Source: Oscillochloris sp.
GTDB taxonomy: Bacteria > Chloroflexota > Chloroflexia > Chloroflexales > Chloroflexaceae
Length of the DNA: 37,642 nucleotides
Reading direction: 5' to 3'
NCBI GenBank assembly: GCA_012032775.1
Contig: JAAUQO010000032.1
Span: 1-37,642 of the forward strand
Shown here: piece by piece, positions 16,298 through 25,714 of the stretch
Numbering within the stretch: position 1 is the first letter of the stretch
Layout of the letters: every line of letters begins with the position of its first letter
Notes under the pieces: generated by a model
The model's input: the letters and a program-made list of their open reading frames with translations, nothing else
Database searches by the model: none
Told to the model about the DNA's origin: nothing
Program-made: the position numbers and the translations under genes

Positions 16298-16404
16298 GTC
16301 AGCCGTGTATCAGTCTGGCTCGTTATGATCAGTAGTAGGAAATGCGCCGGCTGATCGTTTCATACCCGGCCCGAGTAGAAGTCAACGTTGAGGAGAATGC
16401 GAGC

Positions 16405-18198
16405 ATGGTACGACGGATTGTGATAGTGACGCTGATGATCGCCATGGTGGTTACCGGCCTGGCCTGGCCGCGCGCAGGCGCAGCCCAGGGTAATGTTGCC
16501 GATACCTACCCCCCTTACCAGGCGCGCTATTTCGGCGAAACCGGTCATTCGGCGGTGAACTGGTTCCTTGAGACGTGGAAGAACACGCCGAATGCGCTCT
16601 TCACGCTCGGCTACCCGATTTCGCAGCCGTTTATTGAAGAGAGTTTTACCAATCCCGGGCAGTTCTATCGCGTGCAGTATTTTGAGCGGGCGATCCTGGA
16701 GGAGCACCCGGAGAACTTCGGCACCCAGGGCAACCGATTTTATGTGCTTGGTCGCTTGCTGGGCAAGCGCCTGGCCCAGGGTCGGGAAAATGAGGAGGCG
16801 TTCCGCCCGGTGGGTAATCCCGGCGACGGTACGTGGTTCGCCGAAACCGGCCATACCTTGCGCAATAGTCCGGCGCCGTTTCGTGATTTCTGGCAGAATA
16901 ACGGCGGCCTGGATGTGTTCGGCTATCCGCTTTCGGAGCAGTTCCAGGAAGTAAATTCGCAAGACGGACAGGTTTACTGGGTGCAGTATTTCGAGCGCCA
17001 GCGCCTGGAATGGCATCCCAATCAGCCGAACCCGCAGTACCGTGTGTTGCTCGGTTTGTTGGGCAACGAGTATCGCGATCAGTTCCATAGCAACAACCCG
17101 GCCTTCAGCTTTCGTGCGCCGGCCGATGCGATGCCCCGCCAGTTTATCTACGGCTTCAACGCCCACCTGTATGGCCAGGGAACGGGTTGGCAAGATCGCA
17201 ACCGCGTGCTAGCGCTCTCGAAGAATGCCGGCGTAAACTGGATCCGCCAGCAGGTGCGTTGGCGCGACTTGCACGACAGTTCGGGTGCGATCTTCTGGGC
17301 TGAACTTGATGATATTGTGCGTGATGCGAATAATGCCGGCGTCAATCTGCTGATTAGTGTGGTTTCGGCGCCTGATTGGGCCGGCGGCCCCGGCATGCCC
17401 AGGCGCGAGAATTTCGCTGATTTTGCCTACTTCATGGGCGAGATGGCTGCTCGCTATCGCGGACGCGTCCAGGCATACCAGATCTGGAATGAGCAGAACC
17501 GCGCCTGTGAGAACGGCGGCGACTGTGCCCGCGACGGCGGTGTCGGTGGGCGGGTAGCCAGCGCCGATTACTATGTCGATATGATGGCGGCAGTCTACCC
17601 GGCAATCAAGGCCGGCGATCCGATGGCAGTGGTGGTGAGCGGCGCGCCCACCAGCACCGAGACGAACCGGCTTGATATTGCAATCAGCGATACCGAGTAC
17701 CAGCGCCAGATGTTCGTGAATCCGAAGTTCCGGGCGAATGTCGATGCAGTCGCGGTGCATCCCGGTGGCCAGTATAATCCACCCGACACCATGTGGCCCG
17801 ATAATCCCGGCCCCGGCCCGAATTGGCGAAACTCCCGCGAATTCTACTTCCGGCGAGTTGAGGACATTCGCGGGGTGATGGTGGCAAACGGCATGGCCGA
17901 CAAGCAGATCTGGATCACTGAGTTCGGCTGGGCGACGGCGAACAATACGCCGGGCTACGAGTATGGAAATAGCACCTCGTACGATCAACAGTCCCAGTAT
18001 ATCATCCGCGCCTTCGAGAAGGGTCGCTACGAGTATGCGCCCTGGGTTGGTGCGATGTTCCTCTGGAATTTGAACTTCGCAGTGCCATGGCGCGCTTCGG
18101 GGAATGAGTTCCACGAGCAGGCCGCCTTTGGTGTGCTGAACGGCGACTGGAGCCCGCGCCCGGCATGGAATGCCATCCAGGCGCTGCCGAAAAATTAG
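16405..18198 (+). CDS. Secreted protein: two GYP/VQYFER repeats plus glycoside-hydrolase-like TIM barrel
   Basis: A 597-residue exported protein. Residues 1-28 form a signal peptide (VRRIVIVTLMIAMVVTGLAW, likely cut after AGAAQ). Two related modules follow (about 33-135 and 143-235), each with FGETGH or FAETGH, a LGYPISQPF or FGYPLSEQF motif and RVQYFERAILEEHPEN or WVQYFERQRLEWHP, a repeat common in Chloroflexota exoproteins and probably involved in surface or carbohydrate binding. Residues about 250-597 resemble clan GH-A hydrolases (GH5/GH39-like): acid/base candidate Glu363 in IWNEQN and nucleophile candidate Glu506 in WITEFGWAT. WNEQN replaces the usual WNEPN. ATG 16405 is chosen because the signal peptide begins there, after GAGGAG. 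Confidence 0.82.
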   Translation: MVRRIVIVTLMIAMVVTGLAWPRAGAAQGNVADTYPPYQARYFGETGHSAVNWFLETWKNTPNALFTLGYPISQPFIEESFTNPGQFYRVQYFERAILEEHPENFGTQGNRFYVLGRLLGKRLAQGRENEEAFRPVGNPGDGTWFAETGHTLRNSPAPFRDFWQNNGGLDVFGYPLSEQFQEVNSQDGQVYWVQYFERQRLEWHPNQPNPQYRVLLGLLGNEYRDQFHSNNPAFSFRAPADAMPRQFIYGFNAHLYGQGTGWQDRNRVLALSKNAGVNWIRQQVRWRDLHDSSGAIFWAELDDIVRDANNAGVNLLISVVSAPDWAGGPGMPRRENFADFAYFMGEMAARYRGRVQAYQIWNEQNRACENGGDCARDGGVGGRVASADYYVDMMAAVYPAIKAGDPMAVVVSGAPTSTETNRLDIAISDTEYQRQMFVNPKFRANVDAVAVHPGGQYNPPDTMWPDNPGPGPNWRNSREFYFRRVEDIRGVMVANGMADKQIWITEFGWATANNTPGYEYGNSTSYDQQSQYIIRAFEKGRYEYAPWVGAMFLWNLNFAVPWRASGNEFHEQAAFGVLNGDWSPRPAWNAIQALPKN

Positions 18199-18217
18199 TT
18201 CGACTCATCGTCCTTGC

Positions 18218-18256
18218 GGGTTGGTTTGTGCCGGCATTGTCGGTGTAAACCAACCC
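18218..18256. repeat. Hairpin in the leader between the two hydrolase-like genes
   Basis: GGGTTGGTTT (18218-18227) pairs perfectly with AAACCAACCC (18247-18256). It ends 11 bases before the next start codon and lacks a T-tract, so it may attenuate or protect rather than terminate; it could hinder ribosome access. Confidence 0.6.
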
Positions 18257-18267
18257 ATCACAGCATT

Positions 18268-19593
18268 ATGCAAACGATACGACGACTTACAGGGTTGATG
18301 CTGTTGTTGCTGTTGCCGATTCTGGCAACATGCGGCGGTACCGCGCCGGATCCTGTGACAGACAATGCACCGACGGCAACTTTGCCGACGGCTTCGCTAC
18401 CGACGAGTGCCGCAGAGGTGCCGACAAGCACCGCTGATGCGCCGACGGCGGAACCGATTGCGACGGCACCGAGTGTGCCTACAGATTCCAATCAAGAACC
18501 AATCAACCCCGATTATCTTGAGTTCGGCGTGGTTGGACATCTTTATTACACCGATCGCGACCGGGTGCTGACTCTGGTGCAGAATGCCGGCTTCGATTGG
18601 GTGCGTCAGCAGGTTGTCTGGCGCGATATTGAAGACCCGACTGCGGGGATTTTCGGTTGGGAAGAGCTCGACCGGATTGTGGAAGCTGTAAGTGCCTACG
18701 ATCGCAAGTTGTTGGTAAATGTGGTACGTTCGCCAAGTGCGTACAATGCCACCAATGGCTTGCCCGACGATCCGGCTACGCTGGGCAATTTTGTCGCTCT
18801 GATGGCTGAGCGCTATGGCGACAAAATCCACGCCTATGAGATCTGGAATGAGCCGAACCTTGCGGTTGAGAACGGCGGCACGATCACTGAGGAAGATGTC
18901 GGCCACTATGTGGAGGTGCTGAAGGAAGCCTACATACGCATTAAGGCCGTGAATCCGAATGCGCTGGTGTTGGCGGCTGCTTCTTCGTCCAGTGGTGTGA
19001 CCGACCCGAATATCGCGCTGGCCGATGAGGTGTTCTATCGCGCGATGTATAGCTATAACGGCGGCGAAGTGCGTAATTACTTCGATATTCAGGCGGTGCA
19101 TCCCGGCGGCGCCGCAAATCCGCCCGATACGCTCTGGCCTGAGAATCCCAGCTTTATCGAAGGTTGTCAGCCGGCGCCGGATCGCTGTTGGAATGACGAC
19201 GAAACGCACTACTTCCGCCATGTCGAGAATGTGCGGCGTTGGATGGAAGAGTTCGGCATGGGCGATAAGGAGATGTGGATCACCGAGTATGGCTGGGCGA
19301 CGCCAAATAATACGCCCGGCTATGAGTTCGGGAACTTTGTCTCGTTGGAGCAGCAGGCCGATTACGTCACGAGTGCGATCCGCCGCACCTATGAGCAGTA
19401 TCCCTATATCGGGAATATGTTCCTCTGGAATATCAACTTCGCGGTGCTCTGGGGCGAGCAAGGTAATCCCGACCACGAGCAGGCTGCTTTCGCCATTCTC
19501 AACCCCGATTGGAGCCCGCGCCCGTCATATCTGGCGCTGCAAAGTTTGATCGCAGAACTCAAGCAGCGTGAAGGCCGTTTCGAGGCGCCTTAG
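18268..19593 (+). CDS. Lipoprotein-type glycoside-hydrolase-like protein, paralogue of the preceding gene
   Basis: A 441-residue protein. The N-terminus is a hydrophobic signal (LTGLMLLLLLPILATCGG) with Cys after LAT, consistent with a lipobox. A Thr/Pro/Ala-rich spacer covers about residues 24-75. The barrel domain aligns with the downstream half of the 16405 gene (HLYYTDRDRVL, WVRQQVVWRDIED), with acid/base Glu195 in IWNEPN and nucleophile Glu340 in WITEYGWATPNNTPGYEFG. The GYP/VQYFER modules are absent. This suggests the same catalytic module in a membrane-anchored form. ATG 18268 is chosen since earlier in-frame codons span the leader hairpin. The substrate is unknown; cell-surface glycan is a reasonable guess given the glycosyltransferases downstream. 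Confidence 0.82.
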   Translation: MQTIRRLTGLMLLLLLPILATCGGTAPDPVTDNAPTATLPTASLPTSAAEVPTSTADAPTAEPIATAPSVPTDSNQEPINPDYLEFGVVGHLYYTDRDRVLTLVQNAGFDWVRQQVVWRDIEDPTAGIFGWEELDRIVEAVSAYDRKLLVNVVRSPSAYNATNGLPDDPATLGNFVALMAERYGDKIHAYEIWNEPNLAVENGGTITEEDVGHYVEVLKEAYIRIKAVNPNALVLAAASSSSGVTDPNIALADEVFYRAMYSYNGGEVRNYFDIQAVHPGGAANPPDTLWPENPSFIEGCQPAPDRCWNDDETHYFRHVENVRRWMEEFGMGDKEMWITEYGWATPNNTPGYEFGNFVSLEQQADYVTSAIRRTYEQYPYIGNMFLWNINFAVLWGEQGNPDHEQAAFAILNPDWSPRPSYLALQSLIAELKQREGRFEAP

Positions 19594-19618
19594 ACAAGGT
19601 AGCACGGAAGTTGAGTAT

Positions 19619-19668
19619 AATCGGTGGTTGTCGGCGACGTTGTCGTTGATGACCACCGATTGTTTTTT
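19619..19668 (+). terminator. Rho-independent terminator overlapping a TATAAT box
   Basis: AATCGGTGGT (19619-19628) pairs with ACCACCGATT (19652-19661), followed by TTTTTT at 19663-19668. The 23-base loop is long. A TATAAT at 19616-19621 overlaps the left arm. Confidence 0.8.
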
Positions 19669-19695
19669 GCGAGCGGTGGGGCGAGGGATTACGTA

Positions 19696-20115
19696 ATGCT
19701 TCGCCTTTACGAGGGGTTGGAGATGAGCGATCGACCTTCCGAGGGCCTGTTTCTGGTGACGCCACAGGATGGTGAGCCGCTGCTGGATGCAGTTGGCCGT
19801 GGGCTGAATGCAGGTGCGGCGCCAACCGATAGTCTGGCTGCGCTGAGTGATTTGGCGCAGCGTGATTCTTACCTCGCCGATCAGTTGGCGGCGTTGCGCC
19901 GGAATTGGGCGGTTCAGCCTGCCGTAGCCCATGGCTTTCTCGGCCGGCTGCGAATGCGTCTGGCCTGGCGTTTGCTCGGCCCCGAGATCCAGCAGATCAA
20001 CGATACCCACGCAACACTGGTGCGCCTGCTTGAGAGTATGGTCGGCCATCTTGATGCCGAACGGGCGGCGCGCGCCCGCCTGGAGGCGCGATTGGCTGAG
20101 CGCGATCCATCATGA
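19696..20115 (+). CDS. Uncharacterised coiled-coil protein linked to a glycosyltransferase
   Basis: A 139-residue protein from ATG 19696 (GAGGG at 19684); ATG 19723 is an alternative with GAGGGG upstream. No named domain is recognised. The sequence is Leu/Arg/Asp-rich and predicted helical, with a C-terminal heptad stretch (THATLVRLLESMVGHLDAER, then ARLEARLAE). It has no signal peptide or membrane helix. Its stop overlaps the start of the glycosyltransferase as ATGA, so the two are probably translationally coupled and the protein may be a partner or regulator of that enzyme. Similar coiled-coil segments occur as N-terminal extensions in multi-domain glycosyltransferases, which makes a split-gene origin possible. 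Confidence 0.65.
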   Translation: MLRLYEGLEMSDRPSEGLFLVTPQDGEPLLDAVGRGLNAGAAPTDSLAALSDLAQRDSYLADQLAALRRNWAVQPAVAHGFLGRLRMRLAWRLLGPEIQQINDTHATLVRLLESMVGHLDAERAARARLEARLAERDPS

Positions 20116-21188
20116 TTATCTGGCATTCGTCGTTCGCCACGCTCACCGGTTACAGCGGCTCGTCGCGGGCGCTGGTGTTAGGTTTGGATACACGCGGCGT
20201 TGCGGTGCGCCCGCTTTATCTTTTCGATGCCGACCGGGTTGAAGAAGAGGTCGGCGGGCCGTTGCCGGCGCGCCTGCGCGAGTTGCGCCGTTTGCCGGTG
20301 CGCCTTGATGTGCCGCAAATTGTGTATGGGCGCGGCGATCATTTCAGCAAAAATTCCGGGCGCTACAAGATCGGGTTTACAATGCTGGAGACCGACCGCT
20401 TGCCGGCAAGTTGGGTTGAGCAGGCTAACCTGATGGACGAGATCTGGACGCCGACTTCCTGGGGCGCAGAGGTGTTTCGCGCGAGTGGCGTGCGTCCGCC
20501 GATCCAGGTTATTCCGCTTGGTGTCGATCCGGCGATCTTTCAGCCCGGCCCGCCACGGAAACGTTTCCAGGATCGGACAATCTTTGTTTCGGTGTTTGAG
20601 TGGAGCCGGCGGAAGGGCTGGGATGTGTTGCTGCACGCTTATCGCGCGGCCTTTCGCCCCGACGACGATGTGCTGTTGTTGTTGAAGATCGATTCGCGTG
20701 AGCCGGGCATAAATCCATTGCAGGAGATTGCAGCGGTATTGCCTGCATCTGCGCCGCCTGTTGGTGTGTTCTACAATCAGGCTCTTTCGGGCGAACGGCT
20801 GTCCGAGTTGTATCGCAGCGCCGATTGCTTTGTATTGCCGACGCGGGGCGAAGGTTGGTGTATGCCGGCACTTGAGGCCATGGCCTGCGGGTTGCCGGTG
20901 ATCGTCACCAATTGGAGCGGCCCAACCGCATTTGTAAACGAATCGGTCGGCTATCCGTTGCCGATTCGTGGGCTTGAACCGACAGGCCTGGATCATCCGT
21001 ACTACCGGGGGGCGCAATGGGCAGATCCAGACGGCGATGCGTTGGTCGAGTTGCTGCGCCGTGTGCGCCGCGAGCGGACTGAAGCAGCGGCAAAAGGTCG
21101 GGCTGCCGCCGAACTTGCGCGCGCCTGGAGTTGGGATCGGGCGCTGGATGTGATCCAGGCGCGAATAGCTGATTGGCCGGAAGCTTGA
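20112..21188 (+). CDS. GT4-like glycosyltransferase (GT-B fold)
   Basis: A 358-residue cytoplasmic or membrane-peripheral glycosyltransferase. The N-terminal half starts with a short strand and glycine loop (SSFATLTGYSGSSRAL) as in GT-B enzymes. The C-terminal half carries VIPLGVDPAIFQP, a donor-binding core, and the E-x7-E region in GEGWCMPALEAMACGLPVIV, typical of family GT4. The fold transfers sugar from a nucleotide-sugar; donor and acceptor are not identifiable. It overlaps the preceding coiled-coil gene by 4 bases and sits between exported hydrolases and large envelope-glycan-type membrane proteins, consistent with surface polysaccharide or protein glycosylation. Confidence 0.9.
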   Translation: MIIWHSSFATLTGYSGSSRALVLGLDTRGVAVRPLYLFDADRVEEEVGGPLPARLRELRRLPVRLDVPQIVYGRGDHFSKNSGRYKIGFTMLETDRLPASWVEQANLMDEIWTPTSWGAEVFRASGVRPPIQVIPLGVDPAIFQPGPPRKRFQDRTIFVSVFEWSRRKGWDVLLHAYRAAFRPDDDVLLLLKIDSREPGINPLQEIAAVLPASAPPVGVFYNQALSGERLSELYRSADCFVLPTRGEGWCMPALEAMACGLPVIVTNWSGPTAFVNESVGYPLPIRGLEPTGLDHPYYRGAQWADPDGDALVELLRRVRRERTEAAAKGRAAAELARAWSWDRALDVIQARIADWPEA

Positions 21189-21206
21189 ACCCGGCCGGCG
21201 AAAAGC

Positions 21207-21215
21207 TGGTATCAT
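21207..21215 (+). promoter_or_regulatory. Extended -10 promoter giving a leaderless DUF2079 mRNA
   Basis: TGG-TATCAT ends 7 bases before the ATG at 21223, so transcription would start at or next to the start codon. TTGAAC at 21185-21190 is 19 bases away and could be a weak -35. Confidence 0.45.
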
Positions 21216-21222
21216 CCGCACT

Positions 21223-23445
21223 ATGCAAACCACTACCGCATCGGCCACGCTTGCCGCGCCATCACGAACAGCGCTTTTTTTGCGCACCTTGTTCGGCGTT
21301 GGCTGTGTCATAACGGCGTTGCTGATTGTGTTGTTGCCGCAACTTCAGCGTGCTTTTGCCCGGCCTGCCGTACACCTGGTCGATTTCTTCCCGGCGGAAC
21401 AAAATGCACAATTCGACTATCAGTTTGCGCGGCCGCTGTCGCATCTCTTTCTCGAAACGGTACCGCAACCGGGTGCATCGCTGATGATGCGGGTCTGGTC
21501 GCCGGAGCCGCTGCCGGCACGAGATCTGCGCATTACGCACCTGGGACGCGACGGCGAGCGTGAGTTGCTGACGCTACCGATTGATGCAACGGCGCGCACG
21601 ATTCACCTGTTGCTGCCGCCCGGTGATCCGCATGCTGCCGGTTATGCACTGGCATTGCGAACGCCGCCGGCCGTGGTTGCCGGGGATGAGCGCGAGTTGG
21701 GCTTGCTTTATGAAGCGGTTGGGTTGAATGCGTCCCCGCCGCCGATCCCCTGGTTTGTGATCGGCGGTAGTGTGTTGTTGCTGAGCGCCGCCGGTGCTGC
21801 GGTATTGGTGGCCGGCCTGGGCTTGCCGGCAGCAGGACTGGCGATGTTGTTGCTGGCGGTGGTTGCGCTTTTCAACCCGTTCCGCTTTGCGGCCTATAGC
21901 GGCGCCTTGATTCTGGCGCTGCCCTTGGTTCGCCTGCTGTTGCCTAATCCGATCCGCCGGGTTGCGATCCTGGCTCGGTTGCGAACGATTCACGCGGCAG
22001 GCTGGCTTAGCCTGGCGATCGCTATTACGTACGGCGCGTACATTGGCTTTCTGGCCGTGCGCAACCACGAACTGTACGGCACCAATGTTTATGATCTCGG
22101 TCTGTACGACCAGACGCTCTGGCTGATCAGCCACGGGCTGCCGAATTACAGCAGCAGCGCCGGGATCAATATGGTTGGATCACACGCCAACCTGATGTTG
22201 TTCCCGCTGGCCTTGCTTTATGTCGTGCTGCCCGATCCGCGGGCGCTATTGGTGTTTCAGGCGCTTGGCGTGGGTGCTGCGGCACTGCCGCTTTATTGGC
22301 TCGCCCGAGATCGCGGCGCGCCGTGGCTGGGGCCGGTGGCGGCGCTGGCCTACCTGGCCCATCCGGCAACTCAGAATCTGGCCCTGTTCGACTTTCATGT
22401 CGATAGCATTGCGGCGACGTTGCTGATTGCTGCGCTCTGGGCTGCCGACCGGCGCCGCTGGATTCTGATGGGCCTCCTTTGTGCGGCGGTGATGCTGAGT
22501 AAAGAGACATTTGCGCCGACGGTCGCGTGGTTGGGTGTGCTGCTGATCTTCTGGCGACGCGAATGGCGGGCCGGAGGTTTGTTGATTGGCGCCAGTATTG
22601 TCTGGTTTGTGATTGCGACGCGTTTGATCGCGCCGGCACTGGTGGGCCGTGACGAGTCGTTGCATGTCGGGCGTTTTGCCCAGTATGGCGATTCGTTGGG
22701 GACGATTATCTGGACAATGATTAGCCGGCCACAACTGCTCTTCGCCGATCTGTTCAAACCGGAAGTGCCCGGCTACCTTTTGATCCTGCTGGCGCCACTG
22801 GCATTTCTGCCGCTGCTAAGCCCGGTAACGATCCTGGCGCTGCCGGCACTGGCGATCAATCTCCTTAGTGCGGCCGATTTTCAGCGCACGATCGACTACC
22901 ATTACTCGGCACTCACCATCGCGATTTTTGCCGTAGGGTCGCTCCAGGTTTTGTTGATCGCGGGTAGGTTGATCCGCCGGCCGGCAACACAGCGTCTGAT
23001 CGTCGGCGGCGGCAGTATTGGATTATTGGTGGCGGCGTTGCTCTGCCAGGATCTGTTGCAGGTGCGGATGCGGCGCTACGAAATCAACGCCGCACTTGCC
23101 AATCCGGAACGGCAGGCGTTGGCCGCGTACCGCAGTTTTGTACTTTCACTGATTCCGCCCGATGCGGCGGTGTCGGCGCAAACCTACTTCGGCCCACACC
23201 TGACCCATCGGCAGCAAATGTTTCTCTTTCCCAATCCCTTTGTGCGGTTCGAGTTTTTCAATCCGGCGGCGGCGCCGTTCCCACTTGAGGCGGAATATGT
23301 GGTGTTCGATGTGCGCCGGCCTGAGTCGGCATTGATCGGCGCACGCCGCAGGTTGGAGATCTTCGGCGAGGTTGAGCGCAGCGGCGACTATACAGAGATC
23401 GCGCGCCTGGAAGGCATGCGCTTGTTGCGGAAGGTTGCGCCATAG
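21223..23445 (+). CDS. DUF2079 family polytopic membrane protein
   Basis: A 740-residue protein. An N-terminal helix (about residues 22-42) precedes an external strand-rich domain of about 130 residues, followed by more than ten hydrophobic helices. The DUF2079 core is visible in GTNVYDLGLYDQTLWLISHG, a GSHANLMLFPLALLY segment, LALFDFHVDSIAATLL and a MLSKETFAP motif. The family resembles GT-C glycosyltransferases that use lipid-linked sugars, with acidic residues in the first external loop; catalytic activity is inferred, not shown. A C-terminal external domain ends near LLRKVAP. The gene converges with the minus-strand membrane protein 20 bases downstream, with no clear terminator between. 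Confidence 0.88.
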   Translation: MQTTTASATLAAPSRTALFLRTLFGVGCVITALLIVLLPQLQRAFARPAVHLVDFFPAEQNAQFDYQFARPLSHLFLETVPQPGASLMMRVWSPEPLPARDLRITHLGRDGERELLTLPIDATARTIHLLLPPGDPHAAGYALALRTPPAVVAGDERELGLLYEAVGLNASPPPIPWFVIGGSVLLLSAAGAAVLVAGLGLPAAGLAMLLLAVVALFNPFRFAAYSGALILALPLVRLLLPNPIRRVAILARLRTIHAAGWLSLAIAITYGAYIGFLAVRNHELYGTNVYDLGLYDQTLWLISHGLPNYSSSAGINMVGSHANLMLFPLALLYVVLPDPRALLVFQALGVGAAALPLYWLARDRGAPWLGPVAALAYLAHPATQNLALFDFHVDSIAATLLIAALWAADRRRWILMGLLCAAVMLSKETFAPTVAWLGVLLIFWRREWRAGGLLIGASIVWFVIATRLIAPALVGRDESLHVGRFAQYGDSLGTIIWTMISRPQLLFADLFKPEVPGYLLILLAPLAFLPLLSPVTILALPALAINLLSAADFQRTIDYHYSALTIAIFAVGSLQVLLIAGRLIRRPATQRLIVGGGSIGLLVAALLCQDLLQVRMRRYEINAALANPERQALAAYRSFVLSLIPPDAAVSAQTYFGPHLTHRQQMFLFPNPFVRFEFFNPAAAPFPLEAEYVVFDVRRPESALIGARRRLEIFGEVERSGDYTEIARLEGMRLLRKVAP

Positions 23446-23465
23446 GGCTGCAAGATTTTGCGGTT

Positions 23466-25564
23466 CTACGGCGTGACCTGCACATTGATCGCACGGACAG
23501 CGAAACTCAGCCGTCGCTCATCGCCGGGCGGAAAGAAGTTACCGCTGGCAAGGCTAAGTTCGATCCGGCTTTCGCCCGCCGGTACTTCAAGTGGAATCGA
23601 AACCATTTGTTCCACGCTCACCGGCACCTCGATCGGCGGATTATCGCCGACGCGCACCTGCAACATACCTTGAATGCCGAGCAACCCCGGCGCATTCGGG
23701 TCGTAGAGCGCTGCCGGCGTCAGGTCGAGATGAATCTGCGCCGATTCACGGGCGTAGATCTTGAGCGCTGCCGAAGACTGGCCCCAACGCCAGTTCGCCT
23801 CGGCGGGCCACCAACCGGCGCCGAACGATGCGGTCACGCCGGAGCCTGATTCCAGCGAGTAAACTGTTACCAACCCATCGTCCACAAGCGGCTGTTGATC
23901 GGGAAACAGTTCCGCGATCATCGCCTGGGCATCGAAATTCCCGCTCGGGTAGATCGTTTTATGCCAGACGACATAGCGATAACCGAGCGCAGCCAGCCGT
24001 TCACGGGTTGCGAGCGCATCGGAAAGCGGTGTGCCGTTGATCGACAGGTCGGTCGGACCGCGATCGAGCTGGCCGCTCATCAGGCCGCTGAAGAATGGAT
24101 GCCGGCTGTAGGTACGCGAAAGATAGCCGGCGACGATCCCTTTGTTGTGAATAGTCTGGAAGTATTGGTACGGCGCCGAGTTGATCACATAGCCGAATGG
24201 CTGATCGGGCGCGCGGAACGGCAGATCAAGTACGCCGTAACTGTCGGGGCTGTCGGCGATCCGGGCGTAAAAATCGGGCACTGGCGGCGGTAGTTTGCTG
24301 GACGGCGGCAGTGGCCAACGCTCAAGCAGCAACAGCACAGCGGCGACGGCGACAATCCCCTGGGCATAGCGCGGCCAGCGGTTCGTGATCGCTTGCAGGC
24401 CGAAAGCGGCCGCCACGGCAAGCCCGGCGAAGCCGACCATCATAAAGCGGCCGGGGACACGCAGGAAACTCATGCCGGGCAGATCGAGCATCCAGGCGTA
24501 GGGCAGCGGTGAAAAGACGACCCGGCCATTGAGCGACAGCGATGGCCCGAGGGCCATGACCACACATGCAAGTGTGAGGACAACCCAGGGCCAGGCGGCT
24601 TTGCGCCGCGCAAACAGCCCAACAAACATGAGTGCCAGGGTTGTCCAGCCGAGAGCGACGCTTTTCTCAATATGGCGTTTCAGATCAAGATCGGCCCAGA
24701 TCTGGCATAGGGATTGAGTGCGAAGAACTGTTGCAACTCGGGCTTAAATGCTTCGGCATCGGCGCGGCGATCGACGGCGATCCCATTGCTGCTGGCGGAA
24801 AAGATCGCCAGGATCAGCGGGCCGATGATCACCATGGTTATGATACCGGCCATAAGCAGGCGCACAAATACCCGGCGGCGCTGATCCGCTGCGGTATTGA
24901 TGAACAGCAGCAGAGTCAGCAATGCCAGGGCGAAACAGGTAAAGATGAACTGATAGCCGCTATGGAGCAGAACCAGCAATATGGCGGCGCCTAAGCCGAT
25001 CGCCCACGGCCACAATCGTCGCTGCGGTTCGAAGACGCGATAGAGCGCCAGTAACGCCAACGGCGGCCCACCCATGAAAACCTTCGTCATATGGCCATCG
25101 ACGCCGGCCAGACACATTGGCGCCGTCAGCAATGCCAGGCCGCCGAAGATCGCCACGGCGGGCGAGAAGCCCAATCCACGAGCGAGCAGATACATTGCGT
25201 AGCCGGTTAACCACAGCGCGATGAGCACCGCTCCGTTATGGGCGGCGATGGTGCCGAGCGGCCAGAATGGTAGGGCGAATATGCCCATAACCGGGCCGAG
25301 GCCGTGGGTAAGCAGTGTAATGCCCTGAGGATAGTAGAGAAATGGCGCTTCGAAGATCGGTTGGCGCAGCAACAACGCTTCGCGGGTATGCCAGATCAGC
25401 CAGAGATTGTGCAGTGGATCGGAGCCGACGCCGTAAATCTGAGTTGTAAAATGCGGTAGTGCTTGCCAGACAATGGCGATGACAAGGAGTGCATAGAAGG
25501 CGAGGGCCAGCAGATGTTCGCGCCAGGTTGGCGATGATAATGGTTGTACGAAACGGTTATCCAT
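23466..25564 (-). CDS. Polytopic membrane protein, GT-C-like, broken by a one-base frameshift
   Basis: Two frames form one protein of about 699 residues. The upstream frame (MDNRFVQPLSSPTWREHLLA start at 25564) reads to QFFALNPYARS and then hits a stop at 24680. The neighbouring frame continues WADLDLKRHIEKSVALGWTT into MFVGLFARRK. One missing base at about 24698-24701 separates them. About ten or more membrane helices occupy the first 430 residues, with external motifs GSDPLHNLWLIWHTRE and FLYYPQGITLLTHGLGP, followed by a soluble external C-terminal region. This layout is seen in GT-C-like transferases and YfhO-like proteins, but no family is named with confidence. An ATG at 25579 would add five residues. 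Confidence 0.8.
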
Positions 25565-25639
25565 GCAGGAGCGGAGCATCCATAAAGGCGCGAAGGGATG
25601 CGCGCCCGCTAGTGATCATTCATGAAACGGTTACGCAAA

Positions 25640-25711
25640 CAAGGGCGAAGCACGTACCCGGCACGCGACGATCTTCTCGTGATGCCGGCAGCGGCGCATG
25701 CTTCGCCCTTG
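25640..25711 (-). terminator. Hairpin terminator downstream of the aminotransferase gene
   Basis: CAAGGGCGAAGCA (25640-25652) pairs perfectly over 13 bp with TGCTTCGCCCTTG (25699-25711). Inside is a second stem CCGGCA/TGCCGG. Read on the minus strand it begins 4 bases after the aminotransferase stop and is followed by TTTGCG. The core word AAGGGCGAAG is shared with the terminator at 6464. Confidence 0.6.
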
Positions 25712-25714
25712 CGT

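Noticed and set aside
17209..18114. Long minus-strand open frame opposite the secreted hydrolase gene
   Set aside because: Antisense shadow caused by GC-rich codon use on the plus strand; no recognisable domain.
18397..19476. 359-codon minus-strand frame opposite the lipoprotein gene
   Set aside because: Same cause; the plus strand has both catalytic motifs and a signal peptide.
20178..21311. 377-codon minus-strand frame opposite the glycosyltransferase
   Set aside because: Antisense shadow rich in Arg, His and Gln with no motif.
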